From Amphiura filiformis (Eukaryota > Echinodermata > Ophiuroidea > Amphilepidida > Amphiuridae): a DNA stretch of 64,000 nucleotides. Below are positions 10,527-21,755 of this stretch, one piece after another. The DNA is taken from positions 1 to 64,000 of the forward strand of contig NC_092631.1 of assembly GCF_039555335.1 (NCBI RefSeq). The letters are read 5' to 3'. The position numbers and the translations under genes are program-made. A model generated the notes under the pieces. It was not told the DNA's origin. It searched no databases and saw only the letters and a list, made by a program, of their open reading frames with translations. The first letter of the stretch is position 1. Each line of letters starts with the position of its first letter.

Positions 10527-10700
10527 CTATTTTAGTTGGAATCCATACACCTCCTGTATGGAATACATGATGACCTTAATCTCCCACACAGGGACTAGAT
10601 TTCAAATGGAGTAACCCATTTAGGTAACTCCATTTGAAATTCTTACTCCCTAGAATATTAATTCGACTAAGGTCATGACTGACATAGGGGCGGGCTCGAT
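10527..10700. mobile_element. Palindromic element P, degenerate copy
   Basis: GGGCTATTTTAGTTGGAATC, CATTTGAAAT-type arms and TTAAGGTCAT-like phrases match the ~190-base element P common at 45-62 kb. It is part of long repeat D, and the copy at 37709 onward carries a T2 insertion. Confidence 0.6.
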
Positions 10701-11384
10701 AGTTGTAAGAGGAATTTTGTGATCATTAATCAATATACGGCCATGGGTTTGTTTAACATGTTAAAATTACATTTCTTGCAAATAAGTTTGGCATAGATCG
10801 GTTGATTTCGGACAAGTTCGGAGGCGAATTCCAGGATCTAATGGATCCATTTATAAAACTGGGTTGTGCTTGCATAATAGCTATCAACTATGCTAAATAT
10901 TTAACAAACCAGCCAATCAGAGTTTGCCAAGTAGCGTGTTCGGGCCCTATGCTTTTTATAAAGCATGTGGGCTATTCACTTTTATTTCAATTTTAATAAT
11001 TCACTTAGATTAAGATTTCAAAGGGGATGTTAGCTCTCGCTGTACGTCTTAAAACTCCGTTGCATCGTCACGATTATGTTGAATTCATCTTTGTCATTGT
11101 CTACTACTGGTATGTGGTTTGGCGTAAAATAAATTTAATTGGGAATAAAGAACTGCCGTGAAGAACTCGTTGTTTCATTCCCGACATTCCTAGACAATAT
11201 TATACGGACCCGGGGAGGCACTTACCACAAATGACCACACAGGTATCCTCAGACCCCTTATTTTGGGGCCGGACACCTCCAAACATGCCAAAAGACCACT
11301 ACTGAATTAGAGCGCAAAAGACATGCAATTGGTTTGTGATTGAGTTCTAATTTGATAATATCTCTAATTTCTGAGCTTTTCTGA

Positions 11385-11610
11385 ACAAAATTTTCTCCCC
11401 TCCCCCCCCCCCCCCCCCCACCCCGAGAATATATTTCAAACGCGGGTAAGCATATCGGTCTTAAAATGTTCTTTCAATTGATTTTTGAAAATTCTGACTT
11501 TCATCGTTTGGAGGGGCGCAGAGTTGATGCTGAATCGGTCAATTTGGCGCCCCCCCTAAGTGTACGTTGCCCCCTCTGCCCCCCCTAGTTACGCCACTGT
11601 GTGTACTTAC
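11385..11610. repeat. C-rich insertion ending CCCCTAGTTACGCCACTG
   Basis: A C tract of about 17 (11405-11422) and a right border CTAGTTACGCCACTG, the complement of CAGTGGCGTAACTAG, resemble the border of the MITE at 39796-39942, which sits near the corresponding place in repeat D copy 2. The left border is not resolved. Confidence 0.45.
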
Positions 11611-12140
11611 TTGCTCAATTAACATTTTGCGCAAATTTTATTACAAACTTGAACGCGGTTCTTTATTAACCCTTGAACTACGACCCCGTCATAAAAAAAA
11701 AACGCACGCCTTTACGTCCAAACGACCTAAGCTAATCGTAGATCCATCCTTTGACCTCATTTTAGTGATAAAAGGTGACGATGGGGGCCGGGGGTTGGTG
11801 AGGCCCGCCATTGGTTTCTACAGTAAAATCAATGATTTTCATTTTACTCTTGTAAATTTAATCCAAGAGCTACTGAATTTTTACTTAATAGTTAAATAGG
11901 TTGAAATAGTCATTTCATTTTATAGTGAGGAAAAAATTTGGTGAAAATCGTATTTTGTCTATACTTTTGTACATATAGCCAGAATATTGTCCAAATTTCC
12001 ATGGGCGCCCACACATTATGACGTCATAACGACATTATGTGGGGATGTTTGTACTTAATTTTTGGTATCACTGGATAGAGGGATAGAGAAGACCCATAGC
12101 TATTGGTATACCTTCGTAGTTCGTGTTACAAAATATGGCT
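11610..12140. other. No gene seen
   Basis: Unique-looking AT-rich DNA. Frames on both strands are short and of no recognised family. TATGACGTCATAACG at about 12017 contains a CRE-like palindrome TGACGTCA. Confidence 0.5.
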
Positions 12141-12144
12141 CATG

Positions 12145-12425
12145 CGTATAATGCTATCTTCAGTAGGTAGCAAAGTGTGAGTATAGAGCTATCTTCTGTA
12201 GATAGGAATGTGTGAGTATAAAGCTATCTTCTGTAGATAGCAAGGTGTGGGTAAAAAGCAATCTTCCTGTAGATAGCAAGATGTGTGTGTAAAACTATCT
12301 TCAGTAGACAGCAAGGTGTGGGTATAAAGCTATCTGCTTTAGATAGCAAGGTGTGGGTATAAAGTTATCTTCAGCAGCTAGCAAGGTATGGATAAAGCTA
12401 TTTTCAGTATAGATAGCAAGATAAA
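12145..12425 (+). repeat. Tandem repeat of ~35 bases with hairpin units
   Basis: About eight units built on CTATCTTCTGTAGATAGCAA followed by GGTGTGGGTATAAAG. Each contains an inverted pair CTATCT...AGATAG, so single strands could form a row of small hairpins. Units vary by substitutions and one-base indels. Confidence 0.85.
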
Positions 12426-12429
12426 AGAC

Positions 12430-13467
12430 TACTTTTGGGATCGCTATAGTTGAGAGAATATGCCTATACCACCTAGAATGAACAGGTCGTTCATTTGGCA
12501 ATGTATTGAAACAATTCATTGCTTTTAGTATTTTTCTTGGAGCCTAGCGGATTGCCACAGGTCGTGTTAGTGCGCCACCACTCTTGATTTAGATCATTAT
12601 TTTGTGTACCGTTTATTCTCGACCGCTATGAAGGCAGAGAGAGGGGCATTTGAGGCTGCGGTACACATCAGACGATAGTGGTCGACGTTATTTGAATGCG
12701 GCAACAGCTAACATCGTAAGCAAAACAGACAATGTGATGGAATGGACTTTGTATTGGACACAATATTTTGTTACCGAAACAAAAGTGCACAGAATATATT
12801 TCCCAGTATACATTTTCACATGAAAATAAACATAAATTGGATTAAAGATGAATGGATCATAATGGCTACAAAACGATGATTCTCTTATAAATGCATCTAC
12901 GCACAGTTTCCACCTCGATCGGCACCCGAGTACACGGATTTTTCCAAGCACAGCGAGTCTAGCCTCTACACAGTCTGTGTTTATATTACACGGTTGAGTG
13001 CATAGCATCATAAGAGCTGTGTGAGATTTGTGACTAGTGGAAAATACGGCACTTGTGATTGGTTTTTGTCAAAACCCCGAATGTTCCCTTCATCCAATCA
13101 GAAAAGTTTTAATATCAAACGAAAGCTAACACTTCCCGCTAAAACACTTTTTTTTAAATTCCGTCAACAGATGATGCAATTCAATGTTTATAGCAACGCG
13201 CATGTGAAAAATCTATTGAAAGACCTATTCAAGCACAATTTTTGACCAAGATGTATGTTTTAAAAGTCAAAACCTCAAGTGTTCCTTACAATACTTTTCA
13301 AATTTTATGTAATTGAATAAAAGAGCACACTTATATCATGTATATTGTCCATTAATTTTATACTAGCTTCATTTCAATGAGTAAATTTTATGACCAATTC
13401 TCTTTAAATTGCAAATCTTGTGCAAAAAGTTACCATTTTCGCCTGTTTTGTCATACGGTTGTAAATG
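12430..13467. other. No gene seen
   Basis: Mixed AT-rich sequence. A 107-codon minus-strand frame (12688-13011) has no domain I recognise, so I do not call it. Confidence 0.5.
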
Positions 13468-13564
13468 TTAATGAACTATGACTTTGCTATTAAAAGAGCG
13501 CTTACAAATTAATATGAAACATTTGTCTATCCAGGGTATTGAACTCGGGACGCCCGGTCCGCGA

Positions 13565-14121
13565 TTATTTTTTTCGGACATCATTGTCATCACTGTCTTC
13601 ACTCTCTGATGAAACATGCGGTGATGCATCGACATCTGAATCTTCATTGTTTGAAACTTTATCATCAGTGTCACTTGCATTAAGTTGATCCACTGCATCT
13701 GCAAGGACTTCTGGAAGGATTGGACCATCGACCCACAGTGGTTCCACAGATGACGAGAGTTCAGAGTCCACCCATGTCCATCAGTTGGTGATGGAACATC
13801 TACAACGGGCATATCTGCCTGTCGCCATATGGCAACCTGATAGTTCACTCTCCGAATGTGTTGTTGCAGCAGTGCTCCACGACAGGATGGAAATGTGGAA
13901 AGGTCTACATTGTGGCCGCAACCTTTTGCCATCATAACACTTCTCTCTCCTTGATGAGGGTGTATACCTTGAATGTCCTTGAACTTTGGTCGACCATAAA
14001 TGGCATATGTGAATTCCTCCAGGCCAGCAAACAATTCTTCCCACTCAAGTCCGAGTTTTGACAGGATGGGTTGGAACTTTGGGAGTGTCTGCGAGTGATG
14101 CAGAAACTTCCAAAGTTCCAA
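13565..14121 (-). pseudogene. Frameshifted transposon-type protein fragment
   Basis: On the minus strand a frame from 14121 reads PKFQPILSKLGLEWEELF, then LLQQHIRRVNYQVAIWRQAD and PVVDVPSPTDGHGW, where a frameshift near 13770 moves the likeness to a second frame (ELSSSVEPLWVDGPILPEVL, then a Ser/Asp/Glu-rich tail ending at 13565). By recall, an HIRRANYQ..IWR motif followed by EPxWxDGPxLP is common in multi-copy uncharacterised proteins of cnidarians and other marine invertebrates, thought to be mobile-element derived. Only the C-terminal part is present; no catalytic domain, start or promoter is visible. It is a decayed fragment, and the exact family is not established. Confidence 0.55.
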
Positions 14122-14253
14122 CCCATCCTGTCAAAGCCTGTCAAAGGCCTTGCAGATGAAGTGGATCAACTTAATGCAAGTGACACTGATGATGAAGTGT
14201 CAAACAAAATTCATAGAGTGAAGACAGTGCACGTGATGACGATGCGTGAATGA
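14060..14253 (+). repeat. Inverted, rearranged duplicate of the fragment's end
   Basis: GACAGGATGGGTTGGAACTT (14060-14079) is inverted at 14115-14134. After the turn, the plus strand reads FQPILSK and then jumps to LADEVDQLNASDTDDEVSNK, matching the minus-strand LADAVDQLNASDTDDKVSNN around 13650-13720. It is a fold-back duplication with an internal deletion. Confidence 0.8.
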
Positions 14254-14429
14254 ACAAGAATAGAACTGTAAAAGTAACTTCAAAAGCTATAAAGGTGACG
14301 CACCTGTTTCACATCACGCTTTTGATGTTTTGCTCTGCAGCCATTTTGATTTAAATTTCACAATGGCTTTTATTAAAAAAATGATCAAGAAATATTTGCA
14401 ATAGTCTCCCTGACACTATCAAAATGGTT

Positions 14430-14965
14430 AGGCACCAGAAGTATGTTTCTACAAGAAATCTGGATACATGGGGAAACAGTTGCTTTTATTATTTTTAGGG
14501 TGAAGGCTTTCATTACTGTTCTTAATGGATTCCGTGACAAAGTAAACATGGGTTTAGACACCGGAATTATGCTTATACAAAATCTCACAAGCTTATATAT
14601 GGGCAAAAATAAGTTTTTTACGTGGCGGCCATTTTGAAATTTTAGCCACCATTTTGAAACACAAGACATAGGATTGTTATTCAGCTCTCACTGAATTCTT
14701 TGACCTTGAAAACATGGGTGTAGACACCACATTTATGCTTCTATATACCTTAGAAGCCGATTTATGCGCAAAAAAAACCATTTTACTTGGCGGCCATTTT
14801 GAAATTTGGCGGTCATTTTAAAACGCAAGATCTAGGATTGTTATCATTACTCTCATTGAATTCTTTGACCTTGAAAACATGGGTATATACACCAGAATCA
14901 TGCTTCTACGAGTGTCAGAAACCGAGATATAGGCAAAAGTAGTTTTAAAATGGCCGCCACCGGAG
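14430..14965 (+). repeat. Three diverged tandem units of ~167 bases
   Basis: Each unit has AAACATGGG.TAGACACC, a GGCGGCCATTTTGAAATTT phrase and ACGCAAGA..TAGGATTGTTAT. Unit joins fall near 14530, 14700 and 14867. A fainter unit precedes them. No coding frame survives across units. Confidence 0.75.
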
Positions 14966-15421
14966 TTCATCCCTACGGTTTCCATGTTAACATGTAAAAT
15001 ATAACTAAGAAGGGTCCAAGGAACAAAATAATACCACTCGCGGAGGTACTGGTGTGGGATGCATGGGGGCCTTATCCAGCTCATGGACCAATAGGTTAGC
15101 ATGGTTAGGGGGTTAGCAGGAGGTGACGGTTAGAATAGTTGGAACTACGTTTGCGTATAGCATGTAACTTGGGTGACGTTCTTGCTAAATAAAAAGCCCC
15201 TTAAAAATCGCATAGCACCATAGCTTTTTAACCAAAAGGTCCTGAAACAAACCGGATTTTTTTGGCCTTAGGTGGCGTTTTTCTTGCCACACCTTGTATA
15301 AGAAACACGTGTCGAACTCAACGTGTGCGCAGTTGCGAGGGGCGTATACAATAAGTCAACCATGACACCTAAGGCCCTCCCAATAAAAGTTTGAGACCTG
15401 ACCAATGTGAGGATGGATAAA

Positions 15422-16689
15422 CGGTGAGTTATGAGGCGGCAAGTTATGGGAGAGCTAGTAAGGCCAAGGGGCGAGTTACAGTAAGGCCAAGTGGCGAGTT
15501 ATGTGAGAATTACAGCAAAGTCAAGCGACGAGTTACAGTAAGATCACGTGGCGAGTTACAGTAAGACACAGCGGCGAGTTACAGTAAGGCCAAGTGGCGT
15601 AGAGTAAGGCCAAGTGGCGAGTTACACTAACGCCAAGTGGCGACTTACAGCGGCGAGTTACAGTAAGGCCAAGTAGCGAGTTACAGTAAGGCCAAGTGGC
15701 GAGTTACAGTTAGATACAGCGGCGAGTTACAATAAGGCCAAGTGGCGTACAGTAAGGCCAAGTGGCGAGTTACAGTAAGGCCAAGTGGCGACTTACAGTA
15801 AGACACAGCGGCGAGTTACAGTAAGGCCAAGTGGCGAGTTACAGTAAGGCCAAGTGGGCCTGTGTACAATATAGACGAATCCAATTGCACGCATTCCTAC
15901 ACCTCAATGGCAGTCATAGCCGCGACGGGGACCCAGCTATCTCACATAAAATGTGAAATGATGCGGCCTTGAAGGGTATTTTAAACTGCATTCTATCACC
16001 CGTGTTACACGCAGACAAAAGAATGATGACAGTTTACAACACAAAAGAATCTAACGTCGAATTTTAAGCGGGTTTAATCCACCCAATTGGGCACTAACAA
16101 CACATGTTTGGTGCATGCGGGGAACCAATAATGGCCGACCAAATCCTGACCATGACCTGGCTCGTCGCCACCTGGCCTAAAAGGAACACTCCGGGAATCA
16201 CACCATTATGCCTTATATGTTAGAAAATTGATAATCAAGTACGAATATCGTTGTTTTATTTGAAACAAACTCATATTGACCATAAAAACGAATTAATACA
16301 GTCGTCTCTCAACACGCGATATGCTTGAAATTCCCGGGCGCCGAAATTGTCCAGTGACGTCCCAGTAATACAATAAAGGCTGACAACAACTGAGCACAAA
16401 TAACCATGACGTCATTGCGCTAGACAATTTCAGCGCGGGAATTTTGAATATCGCGTGTTTGTTAAGAGCCGGCTGTTTTTATTCGTTTTTATGGTCAAAA
16501 TGAGTTTGTTATAAGTCATGCTTGATAAAATTATTTTTCTAACATAAGGGATAATGTTGTGATTGCCGGAGACATCCTTTAATGTAACTCGCCGCTTGGC
16601 CTTACTGTAACTCGCCACCTGGCCTTACTATAACTCGCCACCTGGCCTTACTGTAACTTTCCCATAACTCGCCGCCCCATAACTCTCCG
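15422..16689. mobile_element. Fold-back element with minisatellite arms
   Basis: The termini are inverted: CGGTGAGTTATGAGGCGGCA on the left, CGGAGAGTTATGGGGCGGCG as the complement of the right end (16689). Inside the left end lies a 23-base minisatellite (15470-15857, about 19 units of GTAAGGCCAAGTGGCGAGTT plus ACA). The right end has about four units in inverted orientation (16585-16660). An inner inverted pair, 16160-16362 and 16411-16600, folds around a ~48-base loop. The 15858-16160 segment is single copy. No transposase and no clear target duplication. Confidence 0.8.
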
Positions 16690-16911
16690 ATTTACAGAAC
16701 GATACATCATTTACATGACTGTATACTTCAGTATTTTGAGTTTTATTTCCTCATATACGTCGTATATCACTGAATACCAGTAATACCAGTCACTTGAAAC
16801 AACCGTCAGTTCAGCTCGAATATCTTGTATTGGTATCGGACAAGGAATCTGAATCGCAACTTTTTTTTTACGGTGAGTGCATTTTGCATAAATTGCATTA
16901 TTTTCCAAGTA

Positions 16912-17088
16912 CAGGGGTGTGATTCTTCAGGATTTATCCAGATTTCCTGGATTTTTTTGTGGCCAAAATTTAAGCAATTTGATTGATTTTCAGCCCCTTT
17001 TGGGGGGTGTTTTAGCCCAATTTCAGGCTGTTTTTCTGTATTTTCTACTCATTCCTGGATATTTCACAAGATTTGAATCACACCCCTG
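16912..17088. mobile_element. Short CAGGG-ended MITE, copy 2
   Basis: CAGGGGTGTGATTC and GAATCACACCCCTG are perfect inverted ends. AAGTA abuts both sides (16907-16911, 17089-17093). The complement of the interior contains AACAGCCTGAAATTGGG, akin to the interiors of the elements at 6946 and 52911. Confidence 0.75.
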
Positions 17089-17990
17089 AAGTAATATTGG
17101 TAATAATTTAACAGTATTCTCCCTCTTAATGTTCTGCATGCTAGCCATAGTCTTCAACATAAAAAATCCAAAGTTTTGAAATATTTTCTCAAATTATCAA
17201 GAGCTATCTTAAGAACCACTGAACACATACCGTACTAAGCTTGTTTGTACTCATTTTCATGCTGATTCCAAATATGGTGTATATAAATAGAGGGGCCGTC
17301 AAATTTAGTCACGTCCTTTGAACTTGAATGTGTTGATAATTTCTTGCGATGAACGATTCATTTTGTCATGTACCTTTGCACTAATCATGCTAATGATCTA
17401 TTGCAAAAATGAGTATCAGAGAGATGTTAGCTTTTTCTGAGACACATAGAAAGGGGACGAGCCGGGCGGGAGAAGGAGAGAGAGACTGGGATGGGAGAGA
17501 GGGGAGAAATATAGAGAGTGGGGGAATGAGAGAGGGAGGGCCCAATCAGTAGGTGGAAAGAGAGGGGAAGAGACAGACAGGGAGAGATATGAGCGAACTG
17601 AAATGGATTGATAGTCGTGTTTCAGGTTCCAATGCCAATACATACTGCTTTCGGCAGAAAATAACCCTGGATATGTTATGTTCAGTGTAACTGATCAGAA
17701 TAGATCTACTAAATCTGGAGGGTAGGAGACTTGGCGAAGCCCAACGAATTTATATTCTAGAAATACTAAAGGTTATAATGGAGTCAAAACTTGGTTATAA
17801 AAGTTGAAATTTCTTATTAAATGAATATAGTCAGTATAGTGTATGACTGACTCTTTCACAGTACAGGGGCAATCAGTGAGAGCAAAACTATAAAAAAATC
17901 CCTTTAAAAAGGGATGCGTCTGGTCCAGAGAGAAGATTGGGTGCGTTGTGGGCATGGAAACAGACTTGAAGAATCAGGAATCAAATACTA
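17089..17990. other. No gene; contains a GA-rich polypurine tract
   Basis: From 17447 to 17592 the plus strand is mostly purine, with repeated GAGAGAG, GGGAGA and GAGGGA phrases. The rest is AT-rich without recognised content. The frame opposite the tract is a low-complexity artefact. Confidence 0.7.
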
Positions 17991-18006
17991 GTATAATATG
18001 TACTCA

Positions 18007-18246
18007 GGCCCGTACGCAGGATTTCATTTGGGGGGGGTGCTGATTTTGAAAAAGTGGACCTTTTTGCAAGGGGGGGCGATTTTGTGAAAAGTGGACCAAA
18101 TTTGGACCTTTTTTGTCCAAAAAAGCGTAAAAAACCCCATTTTTTTGCTCGCTACGCTCGCAAATTCTGAAATTTTGGGACCTTTTGTACACTTTGCCAG
18201 ATTTGGGGGGGGTGCTCGCACCCCCGCACCCCTGCGTACGGGCCTG
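18007..18246. mobile_element. G-rich MITE with TIR AGGCCCGTACGCAGG, copy 1
   Basis: The ends AGGCCCGTACGCAGG and CCTGCGTACGGGCCT are perfect inverted repeats. The interior has GTGCTGATTTTGAAAAAGTG and GCTCGCTACGCTCGCAAATT. A diverged second copy is at 35684-35905. Confidence 0.85.
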
Positions 18247-19140
18247 TATGTACTCTCATGGCGTTTTATTAGTCGACATATAAAAATAATTGTAGTTAGT
18301 GGTAATTAAAATATAAAAATGATAAGAAAGTTTCGATATCTTGACAATTATATTGGTATTAGAGATATAAGATGCACTTGAGTTATGTCTGAACAATTAT
18401 AAAAAAAAGACTTAAGTGAATGTGCAAATTGCATTTGTCTAACTGATTGTATACTGTTTGAATAGTTTAGTAGGCCTAAACTGTTTGAATAGTAATATAG
18501 CAGCGACAGGTGTTTTCTCTAATTTGATAGATACTTTTTGACACCATTGATTTATATGACCTTTGACCAAGGATGACCTCTGATTGATGACCTCTGACCT
18601 TGGATGACAATTAATTCATTCATTCATTCATTCGTTAATTAATTAATTAATTTTTTTTTTTAATTTATCAGTTTTCAGTTAAAACTGAAAACTCTTTCTG
18701 TCACCATTTATTAAGTTATTAAGGGTTAACATATTTTTAAACCAATCCCTGTCACAAAATATGGCCACAAAAATTGTTGTGTACTTGAGGGCAACACAAC
18801 AATATATTTTTTTGGCCTAGTTTCATATCGCCAGTCTATTAAATGGTAATATGAGATCTTAGCTCATATGCATGTGTGGGATGGAGAAAGTTCACTGACA
18901 TCGACCTAGGCCAGGTACGCATGCTGCCGTCTCTGTCTCAGACACAGTATGTATATCTTCAGCTGAGTTATAACAGATAACTTCTAGAATGTGTCACTGG
19001 AACTCACTGGGGATTTAGTTCAGACACTATATCAGCGTCAGGTCCCGTGGGACCAGACGCGAAAAGAATACAGGCGTATAATAGGTCACGCGGCACGTGA
19101 CAAGTACGAGTATTCGGCATTTTTATTTTCAGAGTGCACA
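18247..19140. other. No gene; DR1-like motifs and ATTC/ATTA simple repeats
   Basis: TGACCTTTGACC at 18557-18568 is a DR1-type site, followed by TGACCTCTGA and TGACCTCTGACCTTGG variants, so several AGGTCA-like half-sites fall within 60 bases. (ATTC)n and (ATTA)n follow at 18612-18655, and TTTTCAGTTAAAACTGAAAA, a perfect 20-base palindrome, lies near 18671. Confidence 0.55.
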
Positions 19141-19793
19141 ATTCGTCGGCTGTATTCCATAGTGGCGTATAGTGATTTTTGGTCATTTTTTTGAAAATTG
19201 GCACATATGTTTTTAATGATGTTCTCTTTCATTTTTTCTAAGTCTCATCAGTCATAATTAGCTAATTAATTAGTAATTAATTATTTAAATGTGAAGTATA
19301 GTTACAAAGTGACATTTTTGTATTCCATAGTGGCGTATCGACCATACGCCACTTTTTATACACATTTTATAATTATGAAATATCGGCAAAATGAAAAACA
19401 TCGTATGTCATAGTGGCGTACACGTATCGGACCTATACGCCACTATGGAATACGAACGACGAAAAGTAACGCCATAGGGATTACACAGCGACCGAGGTGG
19501 CGTACGGTTAACGTTAGGTTAGGGTATTGCGTTTTGTTCGTTTTCCATAGTGACGTATAGTTTTATTTTCAGTTTGCCAGCAATAGTATGTATTTATTTC
19601 TTTTGAAAAATATATAACAATAAAATCTATTTAGTTTACTACAGAAATTTCACATCATTTACAAAATATAATGAATGTCTGATTTACACAACTCGATTTT
19701 AAATTGGCATTTCTTCAAACCCGATTTTCTCGAAAAGTTGTTTATTCGCGGCGCCCCACTATACGCCACTATGGAATACAGACGACGAATTAA
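19141..19793. mobile_element. DNA element with repeated internal copies of its terminal motif
   Basis: The ends are inverted for over 30 bases (ATTCGTCG.CTGTATTCC then ATAGTGGCGTATAGTG). The core motif CCATAGTGGCGTAT or its complement recurs inside at about 19325, 19345, 19410, 19430 and 19545. No protein is encoded. The motif is probably a transposase binding site (inference). No clear target duplication beyond terminal AATT. Confidence 0.8.
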
Positions 19794-19805
19794 AAGTATT
19801 TCCAG

Positions 19806-20337
19806 CCCGGGGGGCAACCACTAAAAATGAGTGACGGGGATGTGTGGCCACATTGACCCCCAGTTTTCAACTCCCTCTCACCCAATGACCCCCTTTTTTG
19901 TTTTACTGAACTCCCTCTCACCCAATGACCCCCTTTTTGGTTTTCCTGTCACCAAAAGGCCCCATATTTTTCAAAAAAATTGGGAATATTTCTAATAATC
20001 TGTAATCTCTCACTGAATGACCCCGTTTTTTCATTATTTTTCTTCAAATTTTTCAAAAAATTTCAAATTTTACAACAAATTTTCCAATTTTTCAAAATTT
20101 ATGAATATTTTGTATAACTTTTATATTTTGACCTAAAATTTTTCCCAGTCTCACTGAATGATCCCCCTTTTTGGGTAAAATTTTCCCCAGTCTCGCGGAA
20201 AGACCCCCTTTTTTGGGCCTTCTCACTGAAAGACCTTCCTTTTTTCGTTGTCTAGGCTCTCACCGAAAGACCCCTAGTTTCGAACTGCTGTCCGCACATC
20301 CCCGTCACTTCCAAAGTCGAGTGCCCCCCCCCCCCGG
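19806..20337 (+). mobile_element. MITE with 8-base target duplication and TGACCCCC repeats, copy 1
   Basis: ATTTCCAG at 19798-19805 and 20338-20345 is an exact 8-base target duplication, typical of hAT-type insertion. The ends CCCGGGGGG and CCCCCCCGG are inverted, with subterminal GTGACGGGGATGTG and CACATCCCCGTCAC. The interior is a row of degenerate CTCACTGAATGACCCCCTTT phrases. A second copy is at 31227-31678. Confidence 0.85.
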
Positions 20338-20345
20338 ATTTCCAG

Positions 20346-21077
20346 ACGATTTTGAAGTAAAAATAATTTCATTTTCTACATATATTATCTGAATTAATTT
20401 TGTAAACTATATGTAAACTAATTTATATGTTTGCATGTTTGCTTAGGTCTATAATCCTTGGCCCAAATCTGCGGTTTATGAATTTTGAAACTTTGATGAC
20501 TGAAGAGGAAGTAATTCCCCCGGTAATTCTATATTTTTATCATCGTCACTATAATAGTCTTTTTATCTACCTGTAATGAACTTAATTGTTAGCTATACGG
20601 AATTCACGGGTTATTGAATCATTGCAAAATACAAAGGAAATTATTCAAGTTTCATTATATGAATTAAGTTCCCATGGAAACCTTTGAAAAAAATAATGTA
20701 TAGATAAATTCCGGGGATATGGGTCATTCTGTCAACAATAACACGAAATCTGTTCATTATATTGTTATAATGATCCATATATCTCACGCGATCTGTTCAT
20801 TATACATATGACCTTATTAGCTATATTCAATTTTGTATGACTATATTAATTTGACAGGAATTTTCAGCGTGCTCCGATATAATGACACCAAAAACTCAAA
20901 AAATTAAGAATTTAAAACCACAAAAAATTTGAACCCTATAGAAATCATCATACACGTATGTAGGCTACATTGTACATCGCCTCTAAAACCAGTATCAAAC
21001 TAAAAAATAAATTTAAACAAAACACCGTCCTAAAAGGGTCTGATATTCCTGACAGCTAGGGGGCAAAGCACGTTTGC
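20346..21077. other. No gene seen
   Basis: AT-rich DNA with short direct repeats (ATCTGTTCATTATA at about 20750 and 20790). No open frame or inverted repeat of note. Confidence 0.6.
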
Positions 21078-21139
21078 ATTTGTTATATTAGGTCATCCAA
21101 GGTCAAAGGTCAGTCAAATTTAAAGTTACCCCGATCGGG
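21078..21139 (+). promoter_or_regulatory. Conserved upstream block of lectin B with DR1 site
   Basis: It matches the block before lectin A. AGGTCAAAGGTCA is at 21100-21112, with an extra AGGTCA at 21090-21095. The block is cut off from the gene by the 506-base fold-back insertion at 21140-21645; the conserved AT-rich remainder resumes at 21655. Confidence 0.5.
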
Positions 21140-21645
21140 GTGTACCGCTCAGTCCGACACGCCGCTAGTCCGACACGCCTCTAGTCCGACACGCCGCTAG
21201 TCCGACTACACAACTTAAGGGTGCGTCAGTCCGAAAATGAAAAACACTGCGCTAGTCCAAAAAAAAAAGCATGCGCTAGTCCAAAAATGAAAACCACTGC
21301 AACAGCCCGACATGCCGCTAGTCCGAATCCGAAATACACTGCGCTAGTCCGAATCTGGAAAACACTTCTTCAGTCCGACACTGCACTAGTCCGAAGTGCA
21401 GTGTTTTTAGATTCGGACTAGCGCAGTCGGACTGAAGGAGTGTTTACAGATTCGGACTAGCGCAGTGGTTTTCATTTTCGGACTAGCGCAGTGGTTTTCA
21501 TTTTCGGACTAGCGGTGTGTCGGAGTGGCAGAGTGTATTTCAGATTCGGACAAGCGGCGTGTCGGACTGGTGCAGTCGGACTGGTGCACTGTACTGGTTT
21601 CAGATTCGGACTAACGGCGTGTCGGACTAACGCCCTGTACCCGCT
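21140..21645. mobile_element. Fold-back element of AGTCCGACACG repeats, 9-base target duplication
   Basis: CCGATCGGG at 21131-21139 and 21646-21654 is an exact 9-base duplication; lectin A has a single CCGATAGGG at this spot. The left half is tandem GCTAGTCCGA-type units joined by AAAATGAAAA-type spacers, and the right half has the same units inverted (TTCGGACTAGCG). A 9-base duplication fits Mutator-type elements. No protein encoded. It separates the DR1 block from the lectin B first exon. Confidence 0.88.
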
Positions 21646-21755
21646 CCGATCGGGCTGTAATATAATGGAAATATATATTCAATTTTCCAAAGAAAATATA
21701 TATTCACTTAAATAGTTATTTTCTCTATCCAGGTTCCGCAATCTTCAACACAACA

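Larger units (their letters stand above)
7200..11380 (+). repeat. Long dispersed repeat D, copy 1 (with insertions)
   Basis: Collinear with 36960-39800. Matching anchors include TTGTTTGCTTATT...CACACTTGGGTCC (7250/37015), the 240-base tandem units (8640-9945/37095-37560), GTATTATT.GGCTATTC (10525/37710), and CTACTACTGGTATGTGGTTT (11100/39526). Each copy carries insertions the other lacks. Part of 7320-8600 is not matched. No coding capacity recognised. Confidence 0.75.

Noticed and set aside
17416-17643. 75-codon minus frame rich in Ser, Leu and Pro
   Set aside because: It is the complement of the GA-rich polypurine tract, with low-complexity content and no conserved motif.
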